DNA of 64,000 nucleotides, from contig NZ_JACIIZ010000020.1 in assembly GCF_014205765.1 (NCBI RefSeq), positions 1-64,000 of the forward strand, written 5' to 3'. Both the position numbers and the translations under genes were made by a program. Of the stretch, positions 1-9,004 are shown in pieces. Every line of letters starts with the position of its first letter. Within the stretch, counting starts at the first letter, position 1. The DNA comes from Nitrospirillum iridis. Lineage in GTDB: Bacteria; Pseudomonadota; Alphaproteobacteria; Azospirillales; Azospirillaceae. The notes under the pieces are model-generated. The model saw only the letters and a list, made by a program, of their open reading frames with translations, was not told where the DNA came from and did not search any database.

Positions 1-14
1 TATGACTTGCCCAT
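1..14 (-). CDS. IS630-type transposase, first codons only
   Basis: ATG at 14-12 is followed by GGC, AAG, TCA and TA-, giving M-G-K-S and probably Y. The ribosome-binding site GGAGGTGG sits a few bases upstream. This N-terminus is typical of IS630-family transposases, but only four full codons are visible, so the call depends on the surrounding IS-end structure. Confidence 0.45.
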
Positions 15-93
15 GATCCACCTCCGACAAAGGGGAATCACATTCGACCTTCAATGGGAATCCTCTGATTCCGACTTCTGGTGCGATGCTCTA
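1..93 (-). mobile_element. End of an IS630-family insertion sequence (continues off the left edge)
   Basis: Read on the minus strand, the segment starts at a TA dinucleotide (inside CTAG, 91-94) with GAGCATCGCACC. It continues through a perfect hairpin, GGAATC-AGAG-GATTCC, and a Shine-Dalgarno sequence (GGAGGTGG), and reaches an ATG at position 14 followed by codons for MGKS and TA-. IS630-family elements insert at TA, often within CTAG, and many of their transposases begin MGKSY. The element is cut by the window edge, so the other inverted repeat cannot be checked. It lies 8 bp from the 3' end of the tRNA-Glu gene. Confidence 0.6.
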
Positions 94-101
94 GCCAAAT
101 T

Positions 102-177
<76 letters not shown>

Positions 178-301
178 GGCGAGGCGGATAGATAATGATC
201 CGTCCCCGAGAAGGCAAGCGGATAAAAAGCCCCGCCCACCGGTTTTCGCGCATAGGGGGTCTGCCTAGCCGCGCGGCCGGATCGGGCGGGAAAACCGGGT
301 G

Positions 302-1813
302 TTAGCGGAAGCGTTCGATCGCGCGCTCCGCCTTCAAGATCAGGTCCAGCAGGGCTTCCGTCTTGGGCATGGAGCGCAGGACCTTCTCCAGCGCCTGCAA
401 CTGCGCGGACACGGCCTTGTTCTTGCCGCGGGCGCGCAGATATTCGAACCGGAAGGTGATCGCGGTATGGAAGGTGGCCTCAAGGTCCGCCTCCTTGGCG
501 CGGATGGACCGGTCGAAACCCTCCTTTTCGGCCACCTTGCGGCAGGCGGTGAATAGCGTCGCCGCGGCCTGCGCCACCGCCACCTCCTCATCCGAGGGGC
601 TGTGGGTCATGTCGGGCACCAACCGGACCTCCAGCTTTTCCCGCATCTCACGCTGGGGCAGCACCAGGCCGGCGTCGCGCACCGCCACGCTGGCGAACGT
701 GTCAGCGGCCTGGGCCACCTTCTGCCTGGCCTCGACCATCATGGTCTCCCACCCGGCGTTGCCGAATTCCTTCACCTCCTCCGCCATGCCCTGCACCATG
801 GCGCCGGCGTCGGAGACAAGGCGAGCGCAGGTCATGAGCCACACCCGCCGGGTCATGCCCCTGTCACCCGTGGCCGTGCGGCCGATTTCCGCCAGGGTGC
901 GGGTGAGGTCCCCGAACAGCTTGGCCGGTATCATCTGCAGGCCGGCGCTATCAGCGCCGGCGCGCAGCAGGTCCGCCGACAACAGCCGCACCAGGCGCAG
1001 CGACTGCCAGGGCTGGGCCAGCAGGCGCAGGAGTCCATGGAAGTAGTAGTCCACCACCTCGCTATCCGCCGCATGCAAATGCATGTAGCCATTCTTGGCG
1101 ATGACGGTACCCTGGGGGGTGAAGTCGTGCACCCGGCCATCGGCCGTGCGCGGACACACGGCGCGGATTTGGTCGAACCACGGGGTCAGCAGCGGGTCGA
1201 GACCCAGGATGCGCGCGATCTCCGCCGCGTCATCGAACGCCCGCTCACTGCCCAATAGCACCGCCACTTCCCGCTTGCGGACGACCGACTGGGCGGCTTC
1301 GGCCAGCAAGGTGGTCGTCGCCTCCGCCGCGACGCTGCGCCCGAACTGGATGACGGCATCGATCTCGTCCTGCCGTTCGGAGGCCACCGCGTTGCGGTAT
1401 TCGGCGGTGGCCGCGGCCAACCGGGGCCGGTAAGGAGAGCCCATCAGCAGGCGCCACCAGGGCGCCAGACTGGACCGGGCCACCACCGCCCGGCGAACGC
1501 CACCCAGGACATCGGCATCGATCAGATAAGGCTCAAGGCAGACGCACAACGCCCGCTGGAAGGTCGGCACCCGCACCGGGCGCAGACTGCGCAACATGGG
1601 GCGCAGGCAGGTCAGGATTTGTTCGTCCGATGCCGCCCCGGTTTCAGTCGCGCGCGCCTTTTCGACGGCGGCGGCGACACGGACCAGCGAGCCCTCATCC
1701 AAGGTCCGGAAATGGGATTCCAGCCGGCTGAGGGTGGATTCCGGTGCCGCGGCGTCGCCCGCCGCCTGCGGCGCGGCTGCGGCCGCGCGCTTCGCTCCAG
1801 GCTGTCCCGACAT
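302..1813 (-). CDS. Unknown helix-rich protein, 503 aa
   Basis: I do not recognise this family. The protein is soluble-looking, mostly alpha-helical in composition, with an Ala/Pro-rich N-terminal stretch of about 30 residues and no signal peptide or membrane segment. A cluster with CLRPMLRSLRPVRVPTFQRA lies in the first third and a Lys/Arg/Glu-rich helical tail at the C-terminus. I chose the ATG at 1813 because GAGGGGG lies about 6 nt upstream; an in-frame ATG at 1918 would add 35 low-complexity residues. It is alone on its strand, separated from recJ by a gene-free stretch and downstream of it in transcription order. Function unknown. Confidence 0.75.
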   Translation of the reverse strand: MSGQPGAKRAAAAAPQAAGDAAAPESTLSRLESHFRTLDEGSLVRVAAAVEKARATETGAASDEQILTCLRPMLRSLRPVRVPTFQRALCVCLEPYLIDADVLGGVRRAVVARSSLAPWWRLLMGSPYRPRLAAATAEYRNAVASERQDEIDAVIQFGRSVAAEATTTLLAEAAQSVVRKREVAVLLGSERAFDDAAEIARILGLDPLLTPWFDQIRAVCPRTADGRVHDFTPQGTVIAKNGYMHLHAADSEVVDYYFHGLLRLLAQPWQSLRLVRLLSADLLRAGADSAGLQMIPAKLFGDLTRTLAEIGRTATGDRGMTRRVWLMTCARLVSDAGAMVQGMAEEVKEFGNAGWETMMVEARQKVAQAADTFASVAVRDAGLVLPQREMREKLEVRLVPDMTHSPSDEEVAVAQAAATLFTACRKVAEKEGFDRSIRAKEADLEATFHTAITFRFEYLRARGKNKAVSAQLQALEKVLRSMPKTEALLDLILKAERAIERFR

Positions 1814-2356
1814 CACTACCCCCTCATCCGCCCTGGGCACCCTGTTCGGCTGCGCGGGTGGAGCCTTGGAACCTTCCTGCGTCGTAATGATCGGCCCTAT
1901 GGTTTTTATGTAGGCCATCCGTCCCCGACCATCCCAACGCGAATAACGGGGGGGACAAACGGTGATTGGGGCCCAAGGATCGTTTAATGCAGTGCCGCTG
2001 TCAATCCAGACCCGCCCGGATTCGCAAAATGATCGCCTGGTGACGGAACGGTTCCGGCCAAGCGGAAATTAACAATGACAGACCCCGCTATTGTCAGAAT
2101 ACCTCAATAAACCGGTTAATAATTTGCCATCTATCGGTAATGGATAGATAAACACGTCCCCGGTGCGGAGTATCAGCGGATCGCGCCGAGATGGAATAGA
2201 CTTTGCGCGTGAAGGTTCCCGCGAACCGTTTCAAATCTATAGCCGGGGGTTTCGACTAAACGCCGCCGGCTATAGCGGGTCGCATGCGTGGCAAGAGGAT
2301 TTCAGGGAATCGCCGGGCGCCCCACCTCTGGTGACGACAGCATCGCCGGGACGGCG
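1814..2356. other. Gene-free stretch with several dyads
   Basis: No convincing gene is visible. The part from about 2040 to 2160 is AT-rich for this window. It carries an ATCTATC-N7-GATAGAT hairpin (2129-2149), a TGACA/TGTCA dyad and AACCGGTT, so it probably holds the promoter of the leftward unknown gene. A dispersed palindromic repeat lies at 2237-2275. Confidence 0.5.
2237..2275. repeat. Dispersed palindromic repeat, copy 1 (CTATAGCCGG arms)
   Basis: The arms CTATAGCCGG and CCGGCTATAG are perfect 10-bp inverted repeats around a short loop containing GGTTTCGACTAAAC. A second copy with the same arms and almost the same loop (GGTTCCGATTAAAC) is at 43784-43825. Two intergenic copies 41 kb apart sharing both arms and loop indicate a REP- or MITE-like family. 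Confidence 0.75.
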
Positions 2357-4216
2357 TCAGCCGCCGCCCGGAACGGCCGCGTCATCGATCATCAGCTGCA
2401 CCCCCTCCGCCCCGTTCCAGCGATCGGCGCGCAAGGTACCGGCCAGATGCAGGGGCCGGCCACCATGGTTCAGCAGCGCCGGCCCCAAATCCTCATCCAT
2501 GGCGCGGAAGGCGATGGCCTTCAGGCGGGCACCATCGGGCGAGGACAGGATGCAGCGCACATGGTTTCCCCCCACCACGTCCGCCCGCACGATGCGCGCG
2601 TCCGCCACGGCCAGGCGCGGTTCGGAGTTGCCGGTACCGAAGGGGCCCAAGCGGGTCATGTGGGCGAGGAGATCGGTGGACGCGCCGCGCACGCTGACCA
2701 CACCATCCAGGTGCAGGGTGGGGACCAGCGGCCCCTGCCCCGCCAATTGCTGGGCGATACGCTCGGCCATGAAGGCCCGCAACTCGGGCAGCCGATCCTC
2801 GGCCACGGTGAAGCCCGCCGCCATGGCATGCCCGCCGCCGGCCACCAGCAGCCCCGCCTGCCGCGCGGCGATGACGGCAGAGCCCAGATCGACGCCCCGC
2901 ACCGACCGTCCGGACGCCTTGCCGACGCCCCCATCCAGCGCCACGACGCAGGCCGGCACACCGTAGCGGTCCTTGAGGCGGGAGGCGACGATGCCGATGA
3001 CACCCGGGTGCCAGCCGGCCCCCGCCACCAGCAGCGAGCCGACACCAGGGGCGACGGCTCCGGGAGAAGCGGCCGTCGCCTCCACCATGGCGATGGCCTC
3101 TTCGAGCACCAGGGCCTCGATGGCCCGGCGCTCGGCGTTCAGCGTGTGAAGCTGATCGGCCAGATCGCGCGCCTCCACCGGGTCGTCGGTGGACAGCAGC
3201 CGGGTGCCGAGGTCGGCGCGCCCCACCCGGCCGCCGGCGTTGACGCGGGGACCGAGGATGTAGCCGGCATGGTAGGCGTCCATGCGCTCATTGACGCCGG
3301 CCACGTCGGCCAGGGCGGCGATTCCCGGGTTGTCGCGCCGGCCCATGACCTTAAGTCCCTGGGCCACCAAGGCGCGGTTCAGGCCCACCAGGGGCACGAC
3401 GTCACAGACCGTGCCCAGGGCCACCAGATCCAGCCAGGCCATCAGATCCGGTTCGGGCCGGCCGGCGCCATACCAACCGGCGGCACGCAGGGCCCGGTTG
3501 ACCGCCACCACCAACAGGAAGCTGACCCCCACCGCCGCCAGGGTGCCCAGGCGGTCGGTCATGGTCTCATCCAGGCGATTGGGGTTCACCACGGCGGTGG
3601 CCGTGGGCAGGGCCGGTTCCGCCTTGTGATGATCGACGACGATGACCTCCAGCCCCGCCTGGGCGGCGGCGGCCAGGGGTTCGAATGAGGTGACGCCGCA
3701 GTCGACGGTCACAACCAGATCCACCCCCGCCTCGCGCAGGCGCAGCAGCGCCGGGGCGTTGGGGCCATAACCTTCGCTGATACGGTCGGGGATGTAGGCC
3801 TGGATATCGGCGCCGACCCAGCGGAAAAAGCGGACCAGCAAGGCCGATGAGGTGGCGCCGTCGACGTCATAGTCGCCAAAGACGGCCAAACGCCGCCCCC
3901 GCCGCACGGCATCGGCCAGACGCTCCGCCGCGGTCCGCATGTCCAGCAGAGCGTGGGGATCGGGCAGGAAGCGTTTCAGGGTGGGGGCCAGGAAATCCTC
4001 GGCTTGGTCCAGCCCGACACCCCGCGCCGCCAAAACCCGCCCCACCAATTCCGGCAGGCCGCCACGCTGGGCGTGGGCCAGGGCCAGCCGCTCGTCATGC
4101 GGGCGGGCCAGCCAGCGGCGGCCGGTGGCCGAGCGGGAAACACCCAAAAGGGAGCGGGGCTCGCCACCGGGGGCATCCCCCGCCGGCGAGCCCACGAACG
4201 GTACGTTATTCTGCAT
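2357..4216 (-). CDS. recJ: Single-stranded-DNA-specific 5'-3' exonuclease RecJ
   Basis: RecJ degrades single-stranded DNA 5' to 3' in RecF-pathway recombination, mismatch repair and base excision repair. The 619-residue product carries the DHH phosphoesterase signatures in order: FGDYDVDG at about residues 113-120, VDCG, VDHHKAE, and then the DHHA1 part with HPGVIGIVASRL, SGRS and GGHAMAAGF. The acidic and His residues are the family's Mn/Mg ligands. I chose the ATG at 4216 because it overlaps the 3' end of glpX (stop at 4208-4206), which implies translational coupling; an ATG at 4264 would add 16 residues lying inside glpX. It is the last gene of the aminotransferase-hom-glpX-recJ row. Length and motifs look normal. 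Confidence 0.95.
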   Translation of the reverse strand: MQNNVPFVGSPAGDAPGGEPRSLLGVSRSATGRRWLARPHDERLALAHAQRGGLPELVGRVLAARGVGLDQAEDFLAPTLKRFLPDPHALLDMRTAAERLADAVRRGRRLAVFGDYDVDGATSSALLVRFFRWVGADIQAYIPDRISEGYGPNAPALLRLREAGVDLVVTVDCGVTSFEPLAAAAQAGLEVIVVDHHKAEPALPTATAVVNPNRLDETMTDRLGTLAAVGVSFLLVVAVNRALRAAGWYGAGRPEPDLMAWLDLVALGTVCDVVPLVGLNRALVAQGLKVMGRRDNPGIAALADVAGVNERMDAYHAGYILGPRVNAGGRVGRADLGTRLLSTDDPVEARDLADQLHTLNAERRAIEALVLEEAIAMVEATAASPGAVAPGVGSLLVAGAGWHPGVIGIVASRLKDRYGVPACVVALDGGVGKASGRSVRGVDLGSAVIAARQAGLLVAGGGHAMAAGFTVAEDRLPELRAFMAERIAQQLAGQGPLVPTLHLDGVVSVRGASTDLLAHMTRLGPFGTGNSEPRLAVADARIVRADVVGGNHVRCILSSPDGARLKAIAFRAMDEDLGPALLNHGGRPLHLAGTLRADRWNGAEGVQLMIDDAAVPGGG

Positions 4217-5231
4217 CCGGAATGAATTTGGTCTTGGTGCGGAGATTGTGGTGCGCCTCGACATAGCGCACGGTGCCGCTCTTCGACCGCATGATCACGG
4301 AATGGGTGTAGGCACCGCCCGGATAGCGGCGCACGCCCCGCAGCATGGTGCCGGTGGTGACACCCGTGGCGGCGAACATGACGTTGCCGCTGGCCAGATC
4401 CGTCAGTTCGTACTTGCGGTCCAGGTCGGTGACGCCCCAGCGCTTGGCGCGGGCGCGTTCATCATCGTTGCGGAACAGCAGGCGGCCCTGCATCTGGCCA
4501 CCGATGCAGCGGAGCGCGGCGGCGGCCAGCACGCCTTCCGGCGCGCCACCGGAACCGACATACATGTCGATGCCACTGTCAGGCTGGGAGGTGGAGATGA
4601 CGCCGGAGACGTCACCGTCGCCGATCAGCATGATGCGGGCGCCGGCGGCGCGCACACGGGCGATCAGTTCGCGATGGCGGGGGCGATCCAGGATGCAGAC
4701 CACCAGTTCCGACACGTCGGCGTGCTTGGCCAGCGCCAGGTTCTTCAGGTTGGTCTCGATCTTCTCATCAATGTCGATCACCCCTTCCGGCAGGCCGGCC
4801 CCGACGGCGATCTTGTCCATGTAGACATCGGGCGCGTTCAGGAAGCCGCCCGACTCCGCCATGGCGATCACCGCCAGGGCGTTGGGGCCACCGGTGGCGG
4901 TGATGGTGGTGCCTTCCAGCGGATCGAGCGCGATGTCGATCTTGGGACCGTTGCCGGAGCCCACCTTCTCACCGATGTAGAGCATGGGCGCCTCGTCGCG
5001 CTCACCCTCACCGATCACCACGGTGCCATCGATGGCCAGGCTGTTCAGCGCCTTGCGCATGGCGTCCACGGCGGCCTGGTCGGCGGCCTTCTCGTCACCA
5101 CGGCCCATCAGCAGCGACGCCGACAGGGCCGCGGCCTCGGTCACGCGCACCGCTTCCAGCGCCAGGTTGCGGTCCATCACCAGGCTGATGTCGCCCTTTG
5201 GATCGGTGGGCGCTTCAATGGCCTTGCTCAT
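4206..5231 (-). CDS. glpX: Class II fructose-1,6-bisphosphatase GlpX
   Basis: GlpX hydrolyses fructose-1,6-bisphosphate to fructose-6-phosphate in gluconeogenesis (and in the Calvin cycle in some relatives). The 341-residue protein has the lithium-sensitive phosphatase-fold motifs of the class II family: an N-terminal AADQAAVDAMR helix, GEGERDEAP, the metal/phosphate motif DPLEGTT near residue 105, and the GSGGAPEGVLAAAALRC block that forms the substrate pocket. The start has GGGGTAAG upstream. It lies 67 bp downstream of hom, and its last bases overlap the recJ start. Confidence 0.95.
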   Translation of the reverse strand: MSKAIEAPTDPKGDISLVMDRNLALEAVRVTEAAALSASLLMGRGDEKAADQAAVDAMRKALNSLAIDGTVVIGEGERDEAPMLYIGEKVGSGNGPKIDIALDPLEGTTITATGGPNALAVIAMAESGGFLNAPDVYMDKIAVGAGLPEGVIDIDEKIETNLKNLALAKHADVSELVVCILDRPRHRELIARVRAAGARIMLIGDGDVSGVISTSQPDSGIDMYVGSGGAPEGVLAAAALRCIGGQMQGRLLFRNDDERARAKRWGVTDLDRKYELTDLASGNVMFAATGVTTGTMLRGVRRYPGGAYTHSVIMRSKSGTVRYVEAHHNLRTKTKFIPDAE

Positions 5232-5298
5232 TAGTCTTACCCCGAGTCTGTTTCGTCGGCCCCGTTATTATACGCCGGGGATCCGTGACGGTGGTGTG

Positions 5299-6594
5299 TC
5301 AATAATCCTCGATACGGATCATCCGTGGCGGTTCCTGAACGGCACCAAGACCGCCAATGACGGTCAGCGCGCGCAGCATGGCCACTTCTTCCGTGTCGTG
5401 GGTGGTCAATACCACCGGAACAGCCTCACCCGGCGCCCGGCCCCGCTGCAGGAACGACTCCATGGAGACGCTCTGATCACGCAGGGCCGCGGCGACGTCG
5501 GCGATGACGCCCGGACGGTCGACCACCATCAGGCGCACATAATACCGTCCGCGCCGCGCCGACAAGGGGGCAGGTGTCAGGGGGAGCAGTTGGCCGGCGG
5601 GCACGCCGAAGGTCGGGGTGCGGCGACCGATGGCGATATCCACCAGATCGGCCACCACGGCGGACGCTGTGGGACCGGCCCCGGCACCGCGCCCGACCAG
5701 GGCCACCTTGTCGGCGAAATCACCGTCGGCGACCACGGCGTTGAACACGCCGTCGGTGGCGGCGATGAGCGACCCCACCGGCACCATGCAGGGATTGACC
5801 CGCTGTTCGATGCCGTTCGGCGTGCGCCGGGCGATGCCCAACAGCTTGATGCGATAGCCCAGCTGGCCGGCGTAATCGATGTCCAGCGCCGAGATGTGGC
5901 GGATGCCCTCCACATGCACATTGGCGAAATCGACCCGCGTGCCGAAAGCGACGGAGGTGAGGATGGCCAGCTTGTGGGCGGCGTCGACGCCGTCGATGTC
6001 GAAGCTGGGGTCGGCCTCGGCATAGCCCTTGGCCTGAGCCTCGGCCAGCACCTCGGCGAAGTCGCGGCCGGTGGTCCGCATCTCCGTCAGGATGTAGTTG
6101 CAGGTGCCGTTCAGGATGCCGTGCACCTCGCGCACCTGATTGGCGGCCAACCCTTCGCGCAGGCCCTTGATGACGGGGATGCCGCCCGCCACCGCCGCCT
6201 CGAACGCCAGGGTCAGGCCCTGGGCCTCGGCCTGGTGGGCCAGCGCCGTGCCATGATGGGCCAGCAGCGCCTTGTTGGCGGTGACGACGTGCTTGGCATT
6301 GGCCAGCGCCGTCTCGACGGTCCGGGCGGCGATGCCGTCCGAACCGCCGATCAGTTCCACCACCACATCGACCTGGTCGTCCGCCGCCAGATCGACGGCG
6401 TTGTCGTGCCACCGCACCGAGGAGAGGTCGACGCCGCGGTCGCGGCCACGGTCGCGGGCGCTGACGGCGGTCACCACCAGCGGCCTGCCGCAACGGCGGG
6501 CCAGGAGTTCGGCCTGGGTGGCCAGCACCTTCAGGACCCCGGCACCAACGGTGCCCAGGCCCGCGATGCCCACACGCAGCGGTGCCGTACCCAT
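5299..6594 (-). CDS. hom: Homoserine dehydrogenase with C-terminal ACT domain
   Basis: Catalyses NAD(P)H-dependent reduction of aspartate semialdehyde to homoserine, the branch point to threonine and methionine. The N-terminal Rossmann motif GLGTVGAGV is followed by the catalytic-domain signatures AGGIPVIKGLREG (with the catalytic Lys) and GILNGTCNYIL. The last 80 or so residues form an ACT domain (YYVRLMVVDRPGVIADVAA), which in this family mediates feedback control by threonine. The ATG at 6594 has GGGGGGAAAGC directly upstream; in-frame ATGs up to 6639 are possible. It starts about 50 bp after the aminotransferase stop, so the two are probably co-transcribed. Confidence 0.95.
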   Translation of the reverse strand: MGTAPLRVGIAGLGTVGAGVLKVLATQAELLARRCGRPLVVTAVSARDRGRDRGVDLSSVRWHDNAVDLAADDQVDVVVELIGGSDGIAARTVETALANAKHVVTANKALLAHHGTALAHQAEAQGLTLAFEAAVAGGIPVIKGLREGLAANQVREVHGILNGTCNYILTEMRTTGRDFAEVLAEAQAKGYAEADPSFDIDGVDAAHKLAILTSVAFGTRVDFANVHVEGIRHISALDIDYAGQLGYRIKLLGIARRTPNGIEQRVNPCMVPVGSLIAATDGVFNAVVADGDFADKVALVGRGAGAGPTASAVVADLVDIAIGRRTPTFGVPAGQLLPLTPAPLSARRGRYYVRLMVVDRPGVIADVAAALRDQSVSMESFLQRGRAPGEAVPVVLTTHDTEEVAMLRALTVIGGLGAVQEPPRMIRIEDY

Positions 6595-6644
6595 GCTTTC
6601 CCCCCTGTCAGGCGTAATGCTGTCCGCAACCATGCTCAAGGACC

Positions 6645-7865
<1,221 letters not shown>

Positions 7866-8069
7866 GGGACGGTCTGTACCGATTTGGGGTTGGATGGGGG
7901 GCATGGGATCGCCAATCGGGTTTTATCGTCCCGGCAACCGCCGGGCGACAGCAATTTCCACAGGGCGGGCATCCCGTTTCAAGACATTTGCTTACAAGAT
8001 CGCCCGCGCCGGCCTAATTTTCCGCCCCGATCCCGAGTCCCGGACCGGTGAAAGCCAGGGGGCGCAGGA

Positions 8070-8795
8070 TCAGTTCTGGGGGGTCTGGCTGGTACCGTCG
8101 GCGGCGGAGGCACCAGCCTGGCTAGCGGGGGCACCCTTGGTGGGGATGCCAGCCTTGGCCTGGGGGCCGGCGACGGGGGCGGCGGGCACGGCCTCGGGCA
8201 CGCGGCCCGGCACGGCGGGGGGGGCGCTGGGTACCACCGGCATCTTGCTCTGGCTGGGGGCGGCCGCCTTGTCCGCCGATGCGGCGCCGGACGTACCGCC
8301 GAACAGAGCGTTGGACGAGGAGGCGCGTTGCACCGCCTGCTGGTCGGCCGAGTTCTGATATTTGCCGAGATCGGTGGCGACAGCGCCGGCCGCCTGCCGG
8401 TCGGCCAGCAGGCTGTCCATGTCCTTCTGCCGGGTGGCGGGATCGGGCACATCCTTCGGCCGCTCGGGCACGGAGGCGAGGTTGGGCCAGACGTCCGGCG
8501 CCGGCCCCACGCGGCGCACGGGCCGTTCGCCCAACAGCAGCGCCTTGGAACTGGCGTCGTTGGCCAGGGGTTCGGGGTCCTCAGGGCCATCATGGAACAT
8601 GGCCTGCGGCACCAGTTGGCTGGCACACCCCCCCAGGCCCAGCACCGCCCCGACCAAGGCCAACGCCAGCAGCCCGCGCCCCGCGAGCGCGCGCAGGCCG
8701 CCCGCAGCGGGCCCAGCAGCCAGGTGGGATCGGTTGGGGCGACCGTCTTGGGTGCTTACACCCGTGGGCCGTGCGTCAGCGTCGGTGAAAATCAT
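8070..8795 (-). CDS. Predicted lipoprotein, Pro/Ala-rich, unknown function
   Basis: A hydrophobic stretch (GLLALALVGAVLGL) ends in the lipobox LGGC, with the lipidation cysteine at about residue 57 when the ATG at 8795 is used. That leaves an unusually long n-region of about 40 residues, so an internal non-ATG start is possible. The mature part is hydrophilic, with a middle segment (VPERPKDVPDPATRQKDMDSLLADR) and a low-complexity Pro/Ala/Lys tail. The PERP-DPATR pattern occurs in small outer-membrane-associated lipoproteins of alphaproteobacteria, but I cannot assign a function. It diverges from phaC. Confidence 0.75.
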   Translation of the reverse strand: MIFTDADARPTGVSTQDGRPNRSHLAAGPAAGGLRALAGRGLLALALVGAVLGLGGCASQLVPQAMFHDGPEDPEPLANDASSKALLLGERPVRRVGPAPDVWPNLASVPERPKDVPDPATRQKDMDSLLADRQAAGAVATDLGKYQNSADQQAVQRASSSNALFGGTSGAASADKAAAPSQSKMPVVPSAPPAVPGRVPEAVPAAPVAGPQAKAGIPTKGAPASQAGASAADGTSQTPQN

Positions 8796-9004
8796 GGCCG
8801 GATCGTGTATGAAATCCCCACGGGCCGCAAGCGCCGTGACCTGCCTTAACCCAGCCTTCTTACGGCGGCGAAACGGCCGGCCGGGGGCCGGGTGCCCCAC
8901 TTTATTGATATTTATTGGGCATCGGCCCCACGGAACATCTCGTGCGGCAGCCCATTCAACGAGTACGGTTCCCCTGGTAATCGAGGCGAAGGAAGCAAGA
9001 AAGC